Shown: positions 9,613 through 19,099, counted from the first letter of the stretch. The stretch: DNA of 64,000 nt from Bradyrhizobium paxllaeri (GCF_001693515.2 NZ_CP042968.1:5084001-5148000); one strand, 5' to 3'. A program made the numbers and translations. Notes: generated by a model not told the origin, from the letters alone.

Positions 9613-9860
9613 AACGCCTAAAGGCCTCACAGGTGCGGACGGGCTTTTCAAATAGCTAAAGAAGACGCTGATTGAGGCGCCTGGTGCGGAGCTGGCCGAT
9701 CACCTTGGCTATGAGAAGGGGGACCCGGTCCGGCAACGGCAACGGGAAATCGGCCAAGAGCAAGAAGATGTCGTCATGTTCAGCGCTCCACGTTCAAACC
9801 TTATTCCGGCTGATAAGTCGCCCGGGCGTCAGTCATGCAGGTCCTTCCGGACCAAGTAAG
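9555..9860 (+). pseudogene. IS256-family transposase remnant
   Basis: After an ATG at 9555 the reading gives a family-like N-terminus, then, in shifted frames, GADGLFK-stop-LKKTLIE and GAELADHLGYEKGDP, a signature of IS256-family mutator transposases. An internal stop and frame changes follow, and the DDE domain is absent. It lies directly behind nodS and probably marks a deletion end of the nod cluster. Confidence 0.65.
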
Positions 9861-10929
9861 GTGCCATGCAAGCAGCAGTACTTCAACTACCTTTTCTTAT
9901 AGGCTTACTCCGGTTGGTCCTAATGCCCTTGAGCCGATTCATTCGCGAGAAACGACGCAAAATTGATCCAGTTTTCTAGCCGAGGGGGCGGCGACGTCCA
10001 GGTGGAAGGCGTCTTGTCATAATTCACCGCCAAGAGCTTCAGCGCACGGGCATTGCCAAGATCAACTCACTGAGGCGTGGCGGTCGCCGCTGCCGCGCAG
10101 CTGTGCCGAGGGGCCTCGGCCATCGCCTGCTTGCTACCCGCAATGCCGCAAAACATGCCCCTGCCACGCCGCTCGATCTCCGCATACTTGTTCCGCACGC
10201 GCCTCGGGAATGGGAAAGTCGATATATCGCAGCTGTTGGCCATCGAGCGGCACGCCCTGCCCTGAGCATGAGCCGCCAGTCTTGGCGAAATGAGCCGCGC
10301 GCTTCTTTGCCTTTCACCTGCGTCATCTTGTGCGGGATCGAGCCGTCGGGCAATCGCAGCAAGCTCTTGCTCAACTTGATCCCGGTCAGCACGAAGGCAG
10401 CCGCGCGACAGATCGTCCGGTTGGCACCCACGGGCGAACGAGATCACACACTCAGATGTGCGGTTAATGCTCTTTTTTCATCCGCAGTGCGTCGAGAGGG
10501 CGCGGGTTCCTGCTACTGCGCGGCTACGTTTCCAAGAACACCAGCCAGTTCAACTCGACAAATACATTCCATGGCATATCGCGTACCAGCCCTTGGATGT
10601 GGCTTTTATTCAAAATGTCATCGCGCCTTCGAGCCGCCTCGTGGATAAAGAGGCCGAGCGCAAGGAATGAATTGTTGACCGTCTTGCTGTAATGCAGCGC
10701 GTGATCAGCGCGTCCGCATCCATCTTCGCGATCGGCGCGACGCGGATTTCTTTATCGTGTCCTATGGTCAGCCACTGAGTTCGTCGCGCACGGTTCTAGA
10801 CTCCGGCTCGGGAGTAACGGCAGTGCCATCAACCCACAATGCCCCGTCGCGCTGGCGCCAACGCTCCGATTTCACTTCCGCTTTGTGCCATAATGGATAT
10901 TGCCGCCGTTGTGCTGGCTCGACTCGGTC
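9861..10929. other. Degenerate DNA before the group II intron
   Basis: Two overlapping minus-strand frames at 10039-10447 share a coding-like stretch but match no family I can name. Nothing else is recognised. Confidence 0.3.
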
Positions 10930-12260
10930 GAGAATGACGAGTCGCCCGGAGGGCTTTCACCTCCGGGCGCTCCCAGAACCGTACGTGAACCTCTCGATTC
11001 ATACGGCTCCCGATGTTCGGCCGTTGCCGTGGGCCAATGGGCAAAGAGTGCTGGATTCGCGCGGCGCAGCCGATCGAACCAGTCCCTCGCGCCCTTGGTC
11101 CAGTGGACCATCCGCTTGTATTTGCGGCGAGCCCATCGAATGACATAGGCATCGATCCTTTTCAGGGTTGGACGCAATTGCGTCGGATAGAAGTGGCTGT
11201 AGTAGTTGATCCAGCCCCGGATGCACGGGTTGTACATCGCGGCCAGATCGCTGAGGGACTTGTCGCTGCGGTGATGAAGCGGCCCAGTGCCGAATTCCCG
11301 GCTGATGCGCGTCAATGCCTTTGGGCTGGCAGCAGGCAGAAAGCTGTGTGCGAAGATGCGCCTATCCGGCTTGACCCACATCGTCTTTCGGGCTCGGAAC
11401 TGGTAGCCTAGAAAATCGAAGTGGATGTCCGGGTGGTCGCCGCGCCGGTTCACATCCTTGCAGTAGACGATCCTCGTCTTCTCAGGATGGAGAACCAGCT
11501 TGCAGGCCGCAAAGCGGTCGGCAATCGCACGCCAGAGGGCCCGTGCGTCCTCCTCGGTTCTGCAGTGACAGATCACGTCGTCCGCATAGCGCTCGAAGGG
11601 GATGTGCGGGAACTCCCGCGCCATCCATTTGTCGAGCGCGTAGTGCAGGAACAGGTTCGCCAGCAGCGGCGAGATCACCCCGCCCTGTGGCGTTCCCGCC
11701 TGTCGCGGTACGACCCTGCTATCCTCCATCTGCACGGACGCCTTCAGCCAGCGCTCGATGTAAAGCAGCACCCAAGCACAGTCCGTATGTTTGCGGACCG
11801 CCTTGAGCAGAAGCTCCCAGTCGATGCTATCGAAGAAGCCCTTGATGTCGAGATCGAGCACCCAGTCGTAGCGCCAGCAGCGCTCGCGGGCTTTCGCCAC
11901 GGCATCAATCGCAGATTTGCCGGGCCGATAGCCAAAGGAGTCCGGATGAAACACCGGCTCCAAGATCGGCTCGAGATACCGGCGAGCGACTTCCTGAGCA
12001 ACGCGGTCGGCGACCGTTGGAATGCCCAACGGCCTGATGCCGCCACTTGCCTTCGGAATCTCGACGCGCCGCACCGGCGGGGGGAAGTAGCTCCCTGAGG
12101 ACATTCGGTTCCAGAGCTTGTAGAGGTTGCCCGACAGGTTGGCCTCGAAGTCTTCGATCGATTGTCCGTCTACGCCAGCCGCCCCCTGGTTGGCCTTCAC
12201 ACGCTTGAAGGCTTCCCAGACTTCCCGCTTGGGGATCAGAAACGGCTTTGCCTCGTCCAT
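10872..12260 (-). CDS. ltrA: Group II intron reverse transcriptase/maturase
   Basis: The protein copies and helps splice its host intron. The order is: N-terminal RT region (AFKRVKANQGAAGVDGQSIE), RT blocks including RPLGIPTVADRVAQEV, DLDIKGFFDSIDW, GTPQGGVISPLLANLFLHY and the catalytic FERYADDVI, then the maturase X domain (WINYYSHFYPTQLRPTLKRI). The RT active site (YADD) is intact. The frame does not stop inside domain IV. It runs through the domain V and VI sequences and ends about 70 bp beyond the probable intron end. The last 45 or so residues are therefore likely not native, which suggests loss of the usual stop. Confidence 0.85.
   Translation of the reverse strand: MDEAKPFLIPKREVWEAFKRVKANQGAAGVDGQSIEDFEANLSGNLYKLWNRMSSGSYFPPPVRRVEIPKASGGIRPLGIPTVADRVAQEVARRYLEPILEPVFHPDSFGYRPGKSAIDAVAKARERCWRYDWVLDLDIKGFFDSIDWELLLKAVRKHTDCAWVLLYIERWLKASVQMEDSRVVPRQAGTPQGGVISPLLANLFLHYALDKWMAREFPHIPFERYADDVICHCRTEEDARALWRAIADRFAACKLVLHPEKTRIVYCKDVNRRGDHPDIHFDFLGYQFRARKTMWVKPDRRIFAHSFLPAASPKALTRISREFGTGPLHHRSDKSLSDLAAMYNPCIRGWINYYSHFYPTQLRPTLKRIDAYVIRWARRKYKRMVHWTKGARDWFDRLRRANPALFAHWPTATAEHREPYESRGSRTVLGAPGGESPPGDSSFSTESSQHNGGNIHYGTKRK
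10943..10969 (-). ncRNA. Group II intron domain VI hairpin
   Basis: On the minus strand CGCCCGGAGG pairs perfectly with CCTCCGGGCG around a TGAAAGC loop, directly after domain V. The intron probably ends in AC at about 10941. As I pair the stem, no bulged branch-point adenosine is visible. Confidence 0.55.
10976..11009 (-). ncRNA. Group II intron domain V
   Basis: The minus strand reads GAGCCGTATGAATCGAGAGG then TTCACGTACGGTTC. This is the classic 34-nt domain V catalytic hairpin, with the GAGCCGTATG / CGTACGGTTC stem and a GAGA-like tetraloop. It carries the AGC-type catalytic triad region of bacterial group II introns. Confidence 0.8.
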
Positions 12261-12650
12261 GGGTTCGTCCTGTCACCAGTTGGCCCATGGCCAAGGCTGA
12301 ACAACGCAGCCCCTTGGCTCCAGCCCCATTACAGGACCTTCACTGCTACTACGGGCTGCTCCGTCCCTGCCCTGCGTGTCGGTACTCTCGCCCTCGCGAT
12401 TGGCGCCGCTTGTGGCTTGTCCCTTCACGCCGCCCATTGAAGGCTGGCGGCGTGACGCAGTGCAGGTTCTCACGTTCCATACGAAAGCCTGGTCGAGCTT
12501 CGCGCCGCCTACATGCCGGATGCCGCCCGGGCCGTATCAGGCATCCCCCAGGCTGATCCCGGGGGAAGGGTCATCCCCCGGTTTTGACATCGCCTAATCC
12601 GCTTTCGACACTTCATGGACGGTTTGCTTGCGCTCGCCTCTCTCGACCTT

Positions 12651-13086
12651 GCCGTCTGGACTTCCTGCCCAGACTTGACTGCAACGCTCACCACCACGAC
12701 TTTTGGCCGCGGCAGCTTGCAGTGGCTTGGGATCAGCACCTGATTGCCGAACCCGAAGGGCCCTCCTTCATCTCTCGTACAGTTGCGCGTCGCCGTTTGG
12801 ACCGGCTACGCTCGTGACACACGACCCAAGGCGGACGCCTCAACTGCGCGATACGACTTCCATTGCGCCCTGGAGCAACTGAATCGCACCTCGAAGTTAT
12901 CTGCTGGCGGCGCGTTTCTCGCGCAAACACGGCGGCCGATGCCATTGAGCGTTCGTCTGTCCAGTGCGGGCATAAAGCCCACCAAAACGGCTCGCCAAGC
13001 GCGACGTTTTCGCGTAGTCCATACACCTTACAAACACATTCACGCGCTTTTCGCAGACGCTGTAAACCGCACAGGCTAAGAAAAAT
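12651..13086. other. Intergenic upstream of carbonic anhydrase
   Basis: May contain the 5' end of the group II intron. No gene is recognised on either strand. Confidence 0.3.
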
Positions 13087-13824
13087 ATGTGTGAAAACTG
13101 CTCTTCGAATCTACCTCACCTGCTCTCGCCGTCTCGGCGTTCCCTAATGTTGTTCGCTGCTTCGGCTGTTGGCGTGCTGCTTGGCGACAGGATTGCTGAC
13201 GCCAAGGAGGCGAAAGCACCACCCAAGCCCGACAACGTGCTCTCGCCGGACGCTTCACTGAAGCGACTCATGGAAGGCAATGCACGCTATGTCCAGGGCG
13301 CGTCGCGGTGCCACGGTTTTAAGCACGAACGCGAAGTCTTGATCGGTGGGCAAAATCCACATGCCGCGATCCTGAGCTGTGCCGATTCGCGTATTGCGCC
13401 CGAATTTGCATTCGACAGTGGACTTGGCGATCTGTTCGTCTGCCGCGTTGCAGGCAATTTCGCCAACGATGACACGGTCGCGAGCATGGAATATGCCGCT
13501 GCGGTACTAAATACGCCGCTGATCCTGGTGCTCGGCCACGACCGCTGCGGCGCCGTCGATGCTACGATCCAGTCGATGAAAGACGACAAGCCGCCGCCGG
13601 GGCACATCCCGTCCCTCATCGCCGCACTTGCACCCGCGGTCAAGGCGTCATTGCAGCAAAGCGGGGATGCACTCGCCAACGCGATCCGGCAAAATGTGGT
13701 GGACAACGTCAATAAGCTGAAATCGGCAACCCCGATTCTGAACGCGGCAGTTGAGCAGAATAAGCTGAAGGTCGTCGGCGCTCTTTATCGGCTCGACACC
13801 GGCAGCGTCGAGCTGCTGAGCTGA
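13087..13824 (+). CDS. Beta-class carbonic anhydrase, exported
   Basis: Interconverts CO2 and bicarbonate using zinc. Metal ligands are visible as Cys98 in ILSCADSRIAPE and His151 and Cys154 in LGHDRCGAVDA, and Asp100/Arg102 form the usual active-site dyad. The N-terminus has SRRSLMLFAASAVGVLL, a twin-arginine-like motif followed by a hydrophobic segment, so a Tat-exported periplasmic enzyme is likely. At 245 residues it is normal for signal-bearing beta enzymes. It stands alone between the group II intron and IS5 debris, with no partner gene. Confidence 0.88.
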   Translation: MCENCSSNLPHLLSPSRRSLMLFAASAVGVLLGDRIADAKEAKAPPKPDNVLSPDASLKRLMEGNARYVQGASRCHGFKHEREVLIGGQNPHAAILSCADSRIAPEFAFDSGLGDLFVCRVAGNFANDDTVASMEYAAAVLNTPLILVLGHDRCGAVDATIQSMKDDKPPPGHIPSLIAALAPAVKASLQQSGDALANAIRQNVVDNVNKLKSATPILNAAVEQNKLKVVGALYRLDTGSVELLS

Positions 13825-13939
13825 CACTTCCAGCAATGGGCCGTTTCTCGCGCGGCCGCGGGCGACCTCAACCCTGCGATGCGGCGCGCGAGAGCGAGCA
13901 GAAGATTTTTGGCTCTCCGTAGTCCTAAACACGTTTCGG

Positions 13940-14445
13940 GGCCGGAAAGCCTCGGTTGCGGACATTGGCAGCGATCTTTGAAGCGCTCGCCGGCTGCGGC
14001 AAGAACGGCGTTACTTTGTCCATCGATTCCACCTCGATCAAAGCGCATCGCTCAGCCAGCGGCGGAAAAGGGGGAGCATGAACAAGCGATCGGCCACTCG
14101 CGCGGTGGCCGGACCACCACGCGCTGAGCGACCTTGATTGCAACTTTGCGCATTTCATCTCACTCCAGGCCAAGACGCCGATATTGCCGCAGGGCCGGTC
14201 CTTTTGGACGATGGCGATGGCTTTCGCGCCGAAATCGTCAGTCGCGGCGCGAAGCCTGTCATTCCAAACAAATCCAACAGGGTGCCCCTCCACAGCTTCA
14301 GCAAACGCACTACAAAAGCCGCAATGTTATCGAGCGCTGTTTCTGCCGGCTCAAGGACTTCAGGCGAGTCGCAACTCGCTATGACAAACTTGCCAGAAAC
14401 TTCTTGGCTGCCGTCCACCTCGCCGCCATTGCCGCCTATTGAGTC
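13940..14445 (+). pseudogene. IS5-family transposase, multiply frameshifted
   Basis: Fragments in all three plus frames: FEALAGCGKNGVTLSIDSTS and IKAHRSASGGKGGA, then AFHLTPGQDADIAAG, and finally NVIERCFCRLKDFRRVATRY DKLARNF up to a stop near 14442. The order is that of IS5 (IS427-type) transposases, and at least two frame changes make it non-functional. Confidence 0.75.
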
Positions 14446-14479
14446 AATTGAGTCTGAACGCTAACTTTCGATAAAGCTC

Positions 14480-15000
14480 TTTGCCTTCCTGACCCCCGTC
14501 ACCCTGCTGGCAATTGCCAAGCGTGCTCAACCCAGCGCATCCGTAGCTCTTGCACCCAGCGATGCGCCCACGTCAGCCCAGGCGTCGTGGCTTCAAAGCG
14601 CCATTCCGCGCCCCGGAGAAAACATTGTAGGAGAAGTCTCGGCCGGTGTGTGGGAGGACAGAACCCACCGACACAGCAAGACCCGGCGTGCTATTGCCCA
14701 CGCGCAGTGCTGTACCCATAGGGCCTTAATCACTAGGTTAAATCCGCACTCCCACGTCGTACAGCGGGTATTTTCCTTGATGGATGAACAGGGGAATAGC
14801 GGCGCTATCACTGCTTGGATCAGGCACCTGGAACGCCATATACGCGAAGCTGTTGCCACCTGTTATCGTGTTCGCGCTCTCCGCAGGCGGGCAATCTCCT
14901 CATTATTTGAGCAAGCGTGACGTTAAAGTTTGACTGCCGCCACGATAACGAAAAGCTGCCGAAAGCCAGGACGACCGCACCTGAAAGGTGCCAGGATGGC
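14480..15000 (-). pseudogene. Remnant of a conserved hypothetical membrane-anchored protein
   Basis: Read on the minus strand, a possible hydrophobic anchor plus FNVTLAQI is followed, after a frame change, by GGNSFAYMAFQVPD and IPLFIHQGKYPLYDVGVRI, a stop, then LRVGNSTPGLAVSVG, RDFSYNVFSGARNG and WRFEATTPG. This order recalls a family of hypothetical proteins with a short membrane anchor that I associate with Bradyrhizobium, from memory. Stops and frame shifts show decay. The IS481 copy begins 50 bp upstream. Confidence 0.5.
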
Positions 15001-15044
15001 GGGAGCAAATTGCCATAGAAATCGCCCGATTGTCATGCGGCCCC

Positions 15045-16010
15045 CTAGGTGTTTAGTCCCGGCATTTGCTGGAGCGGATTGAGTTTGAATCGTTCTGGCT
15101 GGGAAGTCCAGCATTTGCAGATGTATTCGTAAGGTGTGAGGCCCTTCAGGGTTTTCAGCCGCCGAGCGTAGTTGTAGGCGTTTATGAAGTCGGCAAGGTG
15201 AGCTTCGAGCTGATCGTGCCGATCGTAATAGTAGCGTTGGACGGTCGCTTCCTTGATCGTGCGGTTCATGCGCTCGACATGGCCATTGGTCCAGGGATGT
15301 TTGATCTTGGTCAGCCGATGTTCGATCCCGTTCTCTTGGCAGCGCATATCGAACATATGCGTCACGTATCTCGCCGTCGGGCCGTCCGCATAGCGCGGCG
15401 GGAAGGTGAACTGGATCCCATTGTCGGTGAGAACCGTGTGGATCTTGTAGGGGACTGCCGCGATCAGGGCTTCGAGGAACGCCGCGGCGGAGGTCCTTCC
15501 CGTCTTCTTGACCAGTTGCACGAAGGCGAACTTGCTGGTGCGATCGATGGCGACGTAGAGGTAGAGCTTGCCTTCAGCGGTCTGGAGCTCGGCAATGTCG
15601 ATGTGGAAATAGCCGATCGGATAAGCCTTGAACTTTTTCTTCGAAGGCTTGCCACCTTCGACCTCCGGCAACCGGCTGATGCCGTGGCGCTGGAGGCAAC
15701 GATGCAGGGATGATCGCGTCAGATGCGGGATGGTTGGCTGCAGCGCATAGAGGCAATCGTCGAGTGGCAGCAGCGTATGTCGCCGGAAAGCGACGATGAT
15801 CGCCTCCTCCTCGATGGAAAGGACAGTCGACTTGGCTTCCTTGGGGCCTGTCGAACGATCGGCGACGGTCTCGCGCTGCTTCCACTTCGCAACAGTCTTC
15901 TGGTTGATCCCGTAGCGCTTGGCGAGTGCTCTCAGGCTCTCTTGACTATTCTGTATTGCTCGACGGACTGCCTCCGTCGTGGTGGCGCAGCCGTGTAAAA
16001 CTTGTCCCAT
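15045..16010 (-). CDS. IS481-family transposase
   Basis: A 321-residue DDE transposase. It has an N-terminal helix-turn-helix (SLRALAKRYGINQKTVAKWK) and an rve/integrase core with YFHIDIAEL (first Asp), VLTDNGIQFT (second Asp) and NGHVERMNRTIKE (Glu), ending in a typical LKGLTPYEY tail. The catalytic residues are all present, so it may be active. The stop codon TAG lies just beyond the terminal repeat in the flanking CTAG target, so the last codons are supplied by host DNA. Confidence 0.88.
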   Translation of the reverse strand: MGQVLHGCATTTEAVRRAIQNSQESLRALAKRYGINQKTVAKWKQRETVADRSTGPKEAKSTVLSIEEEAIIVAFRRHTLLPLDDCLYALQPTIPHLTRSSLHRCLQRHGISRLPEVEGGKPSKKKFKAYPIGYFHIDIAELQTAEGKLYLYVAIDRTSKFAFVQLVKKTGRTSAAAFLEALIAAVPYKIHTVLTDNGIQFTFPPRYADGPTARYVTHMFDMRCQENGIEHRLTKIKHPWTNGHVERMNRTIKEATVQRYYYDRHDQLEAHLADFINAYNYARRLKTLKGLTPYEYICKCWTSQPERFKLNPLQQMPGLNT

Positions 16011-16066
16011 AGCGCATCCTTCGAATCGTGCGATAAGAATGCACCATCAAAGCTTGGGACTAAACA
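15050..16066 (-). mobile_element. IS481-family insertion sequence
   Basis: The ends carry the perfect inverted repeat TGTTTAGTCCC (15050-15060 and 16056-16066), with weaker pairing further in (TTTG, TGG). The left flank is CCTAGG, which fits the NCTAGN target known for some IS481 elements. The same bases are not found at the right flank (GCGGTT), so one side has changed since insertion. Confidence 0.75.
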
Positions 16067-16246
16067 GCGGTTGCCTTCCTTCACCAGCAGTTTCGTCTCA
16101 CGCTGTCCCCCAGCGTCCGAGCTATCGGCCTTCGCGACAACGATTCGCAAGCGGCCTTTGCAAAAACGAATCGTAGGGATTCAAAGACAGCCCTCGTCTT
16201 CGCGTGAAGGTCCCGTTGCAAATTGATTTGGGACAGGGCTGCGACC
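16067..16246. other. Short intergenic, nothing recognised
   Basis: Separates the IS481 copy from the recombinase fragment. No promoter or gene was identified. Confidence 0.4.
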
Positions 16247-16573
16247 ATGGCTGAGGGCAAGTTCATCTCCTACCTACGCGTTTCCACGGATAAGCAGGGC
16301 AGGAGCGGCTTGGGCATAGAGGCCCAGCGCGAGGCGATGGTGCGTTATCTCAACGGCGGCCAGTGGGCCCTTTCGGCCGAGTACGTGGAAACCGAGAGCG
16401 GCAGGCGCTCCGACCGCCCCAAGCTCGCGGCGGCCCTCTTACATGCCAAGGCAATCGGTTCGAAGCTGGTCTTTGCGAAGCTTGACCGGCTCACCCGCAA
16501 GGTGGACCTGCTTCGGTCGCTGGTGGCAACAGTGGAGCGAACTGGGTATTCTGCAGCGACACTCGTCAGCTGA
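16247..16573 (+). pseudogene. Serine recombinase, N-terminal fragment
   Basis: The first 108 residues of a resolvase/invertase-type catalytic domain: FISYLRVSTDKQGRSGLGIE contains the nucleophilic serine, followed by ESGRRSDRPKLAAAL and LVFAKLDRLTRKVD. The family continues with more catalytic domain and a DNA-binding domain, both missing. The break lies at the tts box of nopM, which overlaps its last codons. Confidence 0.8.
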
Positions 16574-16594
16574 TCGACAGGTAGGCCTGCTAAG
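16565..16594 (+). promoter_or_regulatory. Candidate tts box of nopM
   Basis: GTCAGC-N5-GACAGGT-N7-CTAAG. It fits the spacing of the other tts boxes here, with two mismatches in the second half-site. It is 229 bp upstream of the chosen nopM start, farther than the 41-72 bp seen elsewhere in the window. Confidence 0.6.
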
Positions 16595-16823
16595 GGCAGA
16601 ACGCTTCCATGTTGACGACTTATCTGGTCAACGATTGGCAGAAGCTCGCAGCAGTATCGATCCATTTGCCGCGGTTGGGCTCGTGTAAGCCTGTACCGGC
16701 TCGAGTCGGACGGGAGCCGCAGCGCACGTGCACCGGCTGTCGAATGATCATTGCGCTGCGCAACCACCTGCTTCGCGAGCTTGAGAAGCGGGGGGTATTC
16801 TTGTTCTGACAATGGAGAAATTG

Positions 16824-18566
16824 ATGAACACGGGACAGGCACAGTGGAGTGCAGGTTCTTCCTCGGCCCCTTCTGAAGAGGGGGAGCAGGAAAGTTATTT
16901 CAGCGGCTTCAGCCGAGCCATGGCGGATTGGGTCGAAACCCTGACAGGGTATCGGACCCCAGCCTCCGCGCGCGCGCAGATCCTGGACAATTGGGTTGCC
17001 GAAGAGGGGCAGGGCGAAGCCGAGAATCGGCGACAGGGGCGCACACGAATCAGGGATTCGGACGACGCAGACTCGCACTCGCTGGATTTGTCGTCCCTCT
17101 CGCTGACCGCTTTGCCCGCCGCCCTGCCGCCAAGATTGCTGGAACTGCGCGCTAGGCACAACGAGCTAAGCAGCCTACCAGCTACGTTCCCACCCGGTCT
17201 CCAGCATCTTCTCATTAGCCATAACCGCTTGACCAGTTTGCCGGACGCTCTTCCAGCGACCCTCTCGCGGCTGGAGCTCGCCGACAACAGCTTGACCAGT
17301 CTGCCGGCCAACCTTCCGGCTGGGCTTGAGATCCTAAACGCAAACGACAACCGACTAACTAGCCTGCCGGACCCTCTCCCGAGCGGGCTCACCTCGCTCG
17401 CGGTTAGTGGCAATCAGCTGACCGACCTCCCTGAGTCACTCCCATCGTGGCTCATTGAACTCGATGTCAGCAGCAATCAATTGGCCAACCTCCCCGACCC
17501 TCTTCCGAGCACGCTGCAATCGCTCAATCTTATCGGTAACCGGCTGACCAGCCTGCCTGAGGGTCTTGTTGAGGCTCTTGTACCGCATCTTAGTCCCTAC
17601 TACCCGCATCTGGAGAGCCTCGAGTTCGGGGATAACCCGCTGCCGGACGACGTCCTCGCTCGTCTGGCAGCGGCTGAAGCGCCACCGCAGCTTGCGCAGC
17701 AATCCCTGCATGAGGCTGCCGCACACTGGCTCGCAGATGATCCGGCGACGCTGGCCGAGTGGCAGCACTTTGCGGATGAGCCCGGCGCCCAGAATTACGC
17801 ACAGTTCCTGGAGAGGCTACGAGGCACCGTGAACTACGGCAATGACGCGTTTCGGCAGGCAGTGGCTGATGATCTGCGGCAGGCGGCGGCCAATCCGAGA
17901 TTGCGCGAGCAGTTTTTCACACAGGCTTCCGAGGCCAACGCGAGCTGCGAGGATCGTGTTACTTTGCACTGGAACGGTATGCAGAGCGCGCGCCTCAACG
18001 CTGACGTCGAGAACGGGCTATATGACGATCGGCTTGGCGAACTGATCCAGCGCGGCCGTGTCGCGTTCCGCTTGGAGGCGCTGGACGAGATCGCGCGCGA
18101 CAGGGTCAACTCGCTCCTCAGCGGCAATCCGAACGTAGACGACGTCGAAGTCTACCTGGCCTATCAACATCGGCTGCGCGAGCCTCTGGAGCTCAGTCAC
18201 GTCGCCCCTGACATGCGCTTCCTGGCGGTCTCTCACGTAAGCGAGGATGATGCAACGGAGGCGCTGCACCTGGTCCGGGAGCGGGAAGCAAGCCAGTTCA
18301 CCGACTACGTGGCAAGCTGGCAACCCTGGGAGACGGTGCTGAGGCGCATCGCTCCGGACGAATATGCAGCGATGCAAGACCGGCTCGTCGAAGCTATGGG
18401 CGAGGAGTTTCAAAGCCGCCTCGATCAGCGGCTGGCCGAGCATGGTCTGCTAGGCGATGCGGATGCCGAGCGGGTACTCGGAGCCCAAGTCCGAAACCAA
18501 ATCGCTGGCGAGATCAAACGCGAGGTCATGCACCGGCTGCTCGCAGACCGTGGCCTCGAACAATGA
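16824..18566 (+). CDS. nopM: NopM-type LRR/NEL E3 ubiquitin ligase effector
   Basis: A 580-residue type III effector that would ubiquitinate plant proteins. After an N-terminal secretion region come about eight or nine 20-residue leucine-rich repeats (pattern LPxxLPxxLxxLxxxxNxLTS, about residues 86-255), then a C-terminal NEL (IpaH-type) ligase domain. The catalytic cysteine is Cys375 in ASCEDRVTLHWNG, the conserved CxDR motif. I chose the ATG at 16824 because GGAGAA lies at good distance. The ATG at 16812 is the alternative. Length and order match NopM. It follows a recombinase stump and a tts box, and is followed by debris. Confidence 0.9.
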   Translation: MNTGQAQWSAGSSSAPSEEGEQESYFSGFSRAMADWVETLTGYRTPASARAQILDNWVAEEGQGEAENRRQGRTRIRDSDDADSHSLDLSSLSLTALPAALPPRLLELRARHNELSSLPATFPPGLQHLLISHNRLTSLPDALPATLSRLELADNSLTSLPANLPAGLEILNANDNRLTSLPDPLPSGLTSLAVSGNQLTDLPESLPSWLIELDVSSNQLANLPDPLPSTLQSLNLIGNRLTSLPEGLVEALVPHLSPYYPHLESLEFGDNPLPDDVLARLAAAEAPPQLAQQSLHEAAAHWLADDPATLAEWQHFADEPGAQNYAQFLERLRGTVNYGNDAFRQAVADDLRQAAANPRLREQFFTQASEANASCEDRVTLHWNGMQSARLNADVENGLYDDRLGELIQRGRVAFRLEALDEIARDRVNSLLSGNPNVDDVEVYLAYQHRLREPLELSHVAPDMRFLAVSHVSEDDATEALHLVREREASQFTDYVASWQPWETVLRRIAPDEYAAMQDRLVEAMGEEFQSRLDQRLAEHGLLGDADAERVLGAQVRNQIAGEIKREVMHRLLADRGLEQ

Positions 18567-18928
18567 GACTTCCCAAGACTCCCGCAGGGATATTTTTCAT
18601 TGCTCTGTGGCGCTACCTAAAGATCGAACGTGCAATTGATATCATCTTCGAACTGCCGCTGACGATTGCCGCTTGGCGCTCGACTTTCGTCAGCGGATCA
18701 AACAACGCTGGCCGGGCCATAGAGAGCCTTCGGCCCGCTCAAGAGCGATGGGCAGGAGTCGAGTGAGCAGAAATGGTGATCGAAGGGCACGCGGCGGGAG
18801 CAATAAACGCGGCTCAAGAGACTCGCAGCATTAGGCTCGCAGGCTTGGGACGGTCCAGTTGTGGACTGCCGAGTTTTGCTCGTGACGCGAGGTGGCCAGG
18901 CCTGAGCAAGGGAGTTGCTGTTCGACGT

Positions 18929-18949
18929 GGGCTCGCAGCAAGCGAGCCC
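18929..18949. repeat. Perfect 8-bp stem-loop
   Basis: GGGCTCGC, a 5-base AGCAA loop and GCGAGCCC. No T-run follows, so it is not a standard Rho-independent terminator, though it could end the nopM message 360 bp downstream of the gene. The interval 18567-18928 holds nothing recognisable. Confidence 0.4.
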
Positions 18950-18959
18950 GCTTCCCGCC

Positions 18960-19099
18960 GAACGACCGGCTAGTCGCGCTTACTCGAGGCCCAGGCCTCG
19001 ATCAGTGATCGCTCGACAGAAGCTTCTTAACCTTGGGCTGCGCTAGCACCACCGGCAGAACTTTGCCGCGATGTCGCCCTCCAGCAGCCGGTCGGTCAT
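18960..19099 (-). pseudogene. IS5-superfamily transposase fragment
   Basis: The minus strand reads MTDRLLEGDIAAKF, then, after a stop and a frame change, VKKLLSSDH and SLIEAWAS. These match the block (DRLLEGEIAAKFL, VKRLLSSDHFSVDGTLIEAWAS) that I remember from IS5-type transposases. Only this core is left. Confidence 0.6.

Larger units (their letters stand above)
10941..12650 (-). mobile_element. Group II intron (5' boundary not resolved)
   Basis: A retroelement made of a ribozyme plus a maturase gene. The 3' end is set by domains V and VI at 10943-11009. The 5' end should lie several hundred bases upstream of the reverse transcriptase start at 12260, but I could not identify a convincing GTGYG boundary, so 12650 is an estimate. 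The sequence from 12261 to about 12650 is probably ribozyme domains I-III. From there to 13086 no gene is seen. Confidence 0.55.
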
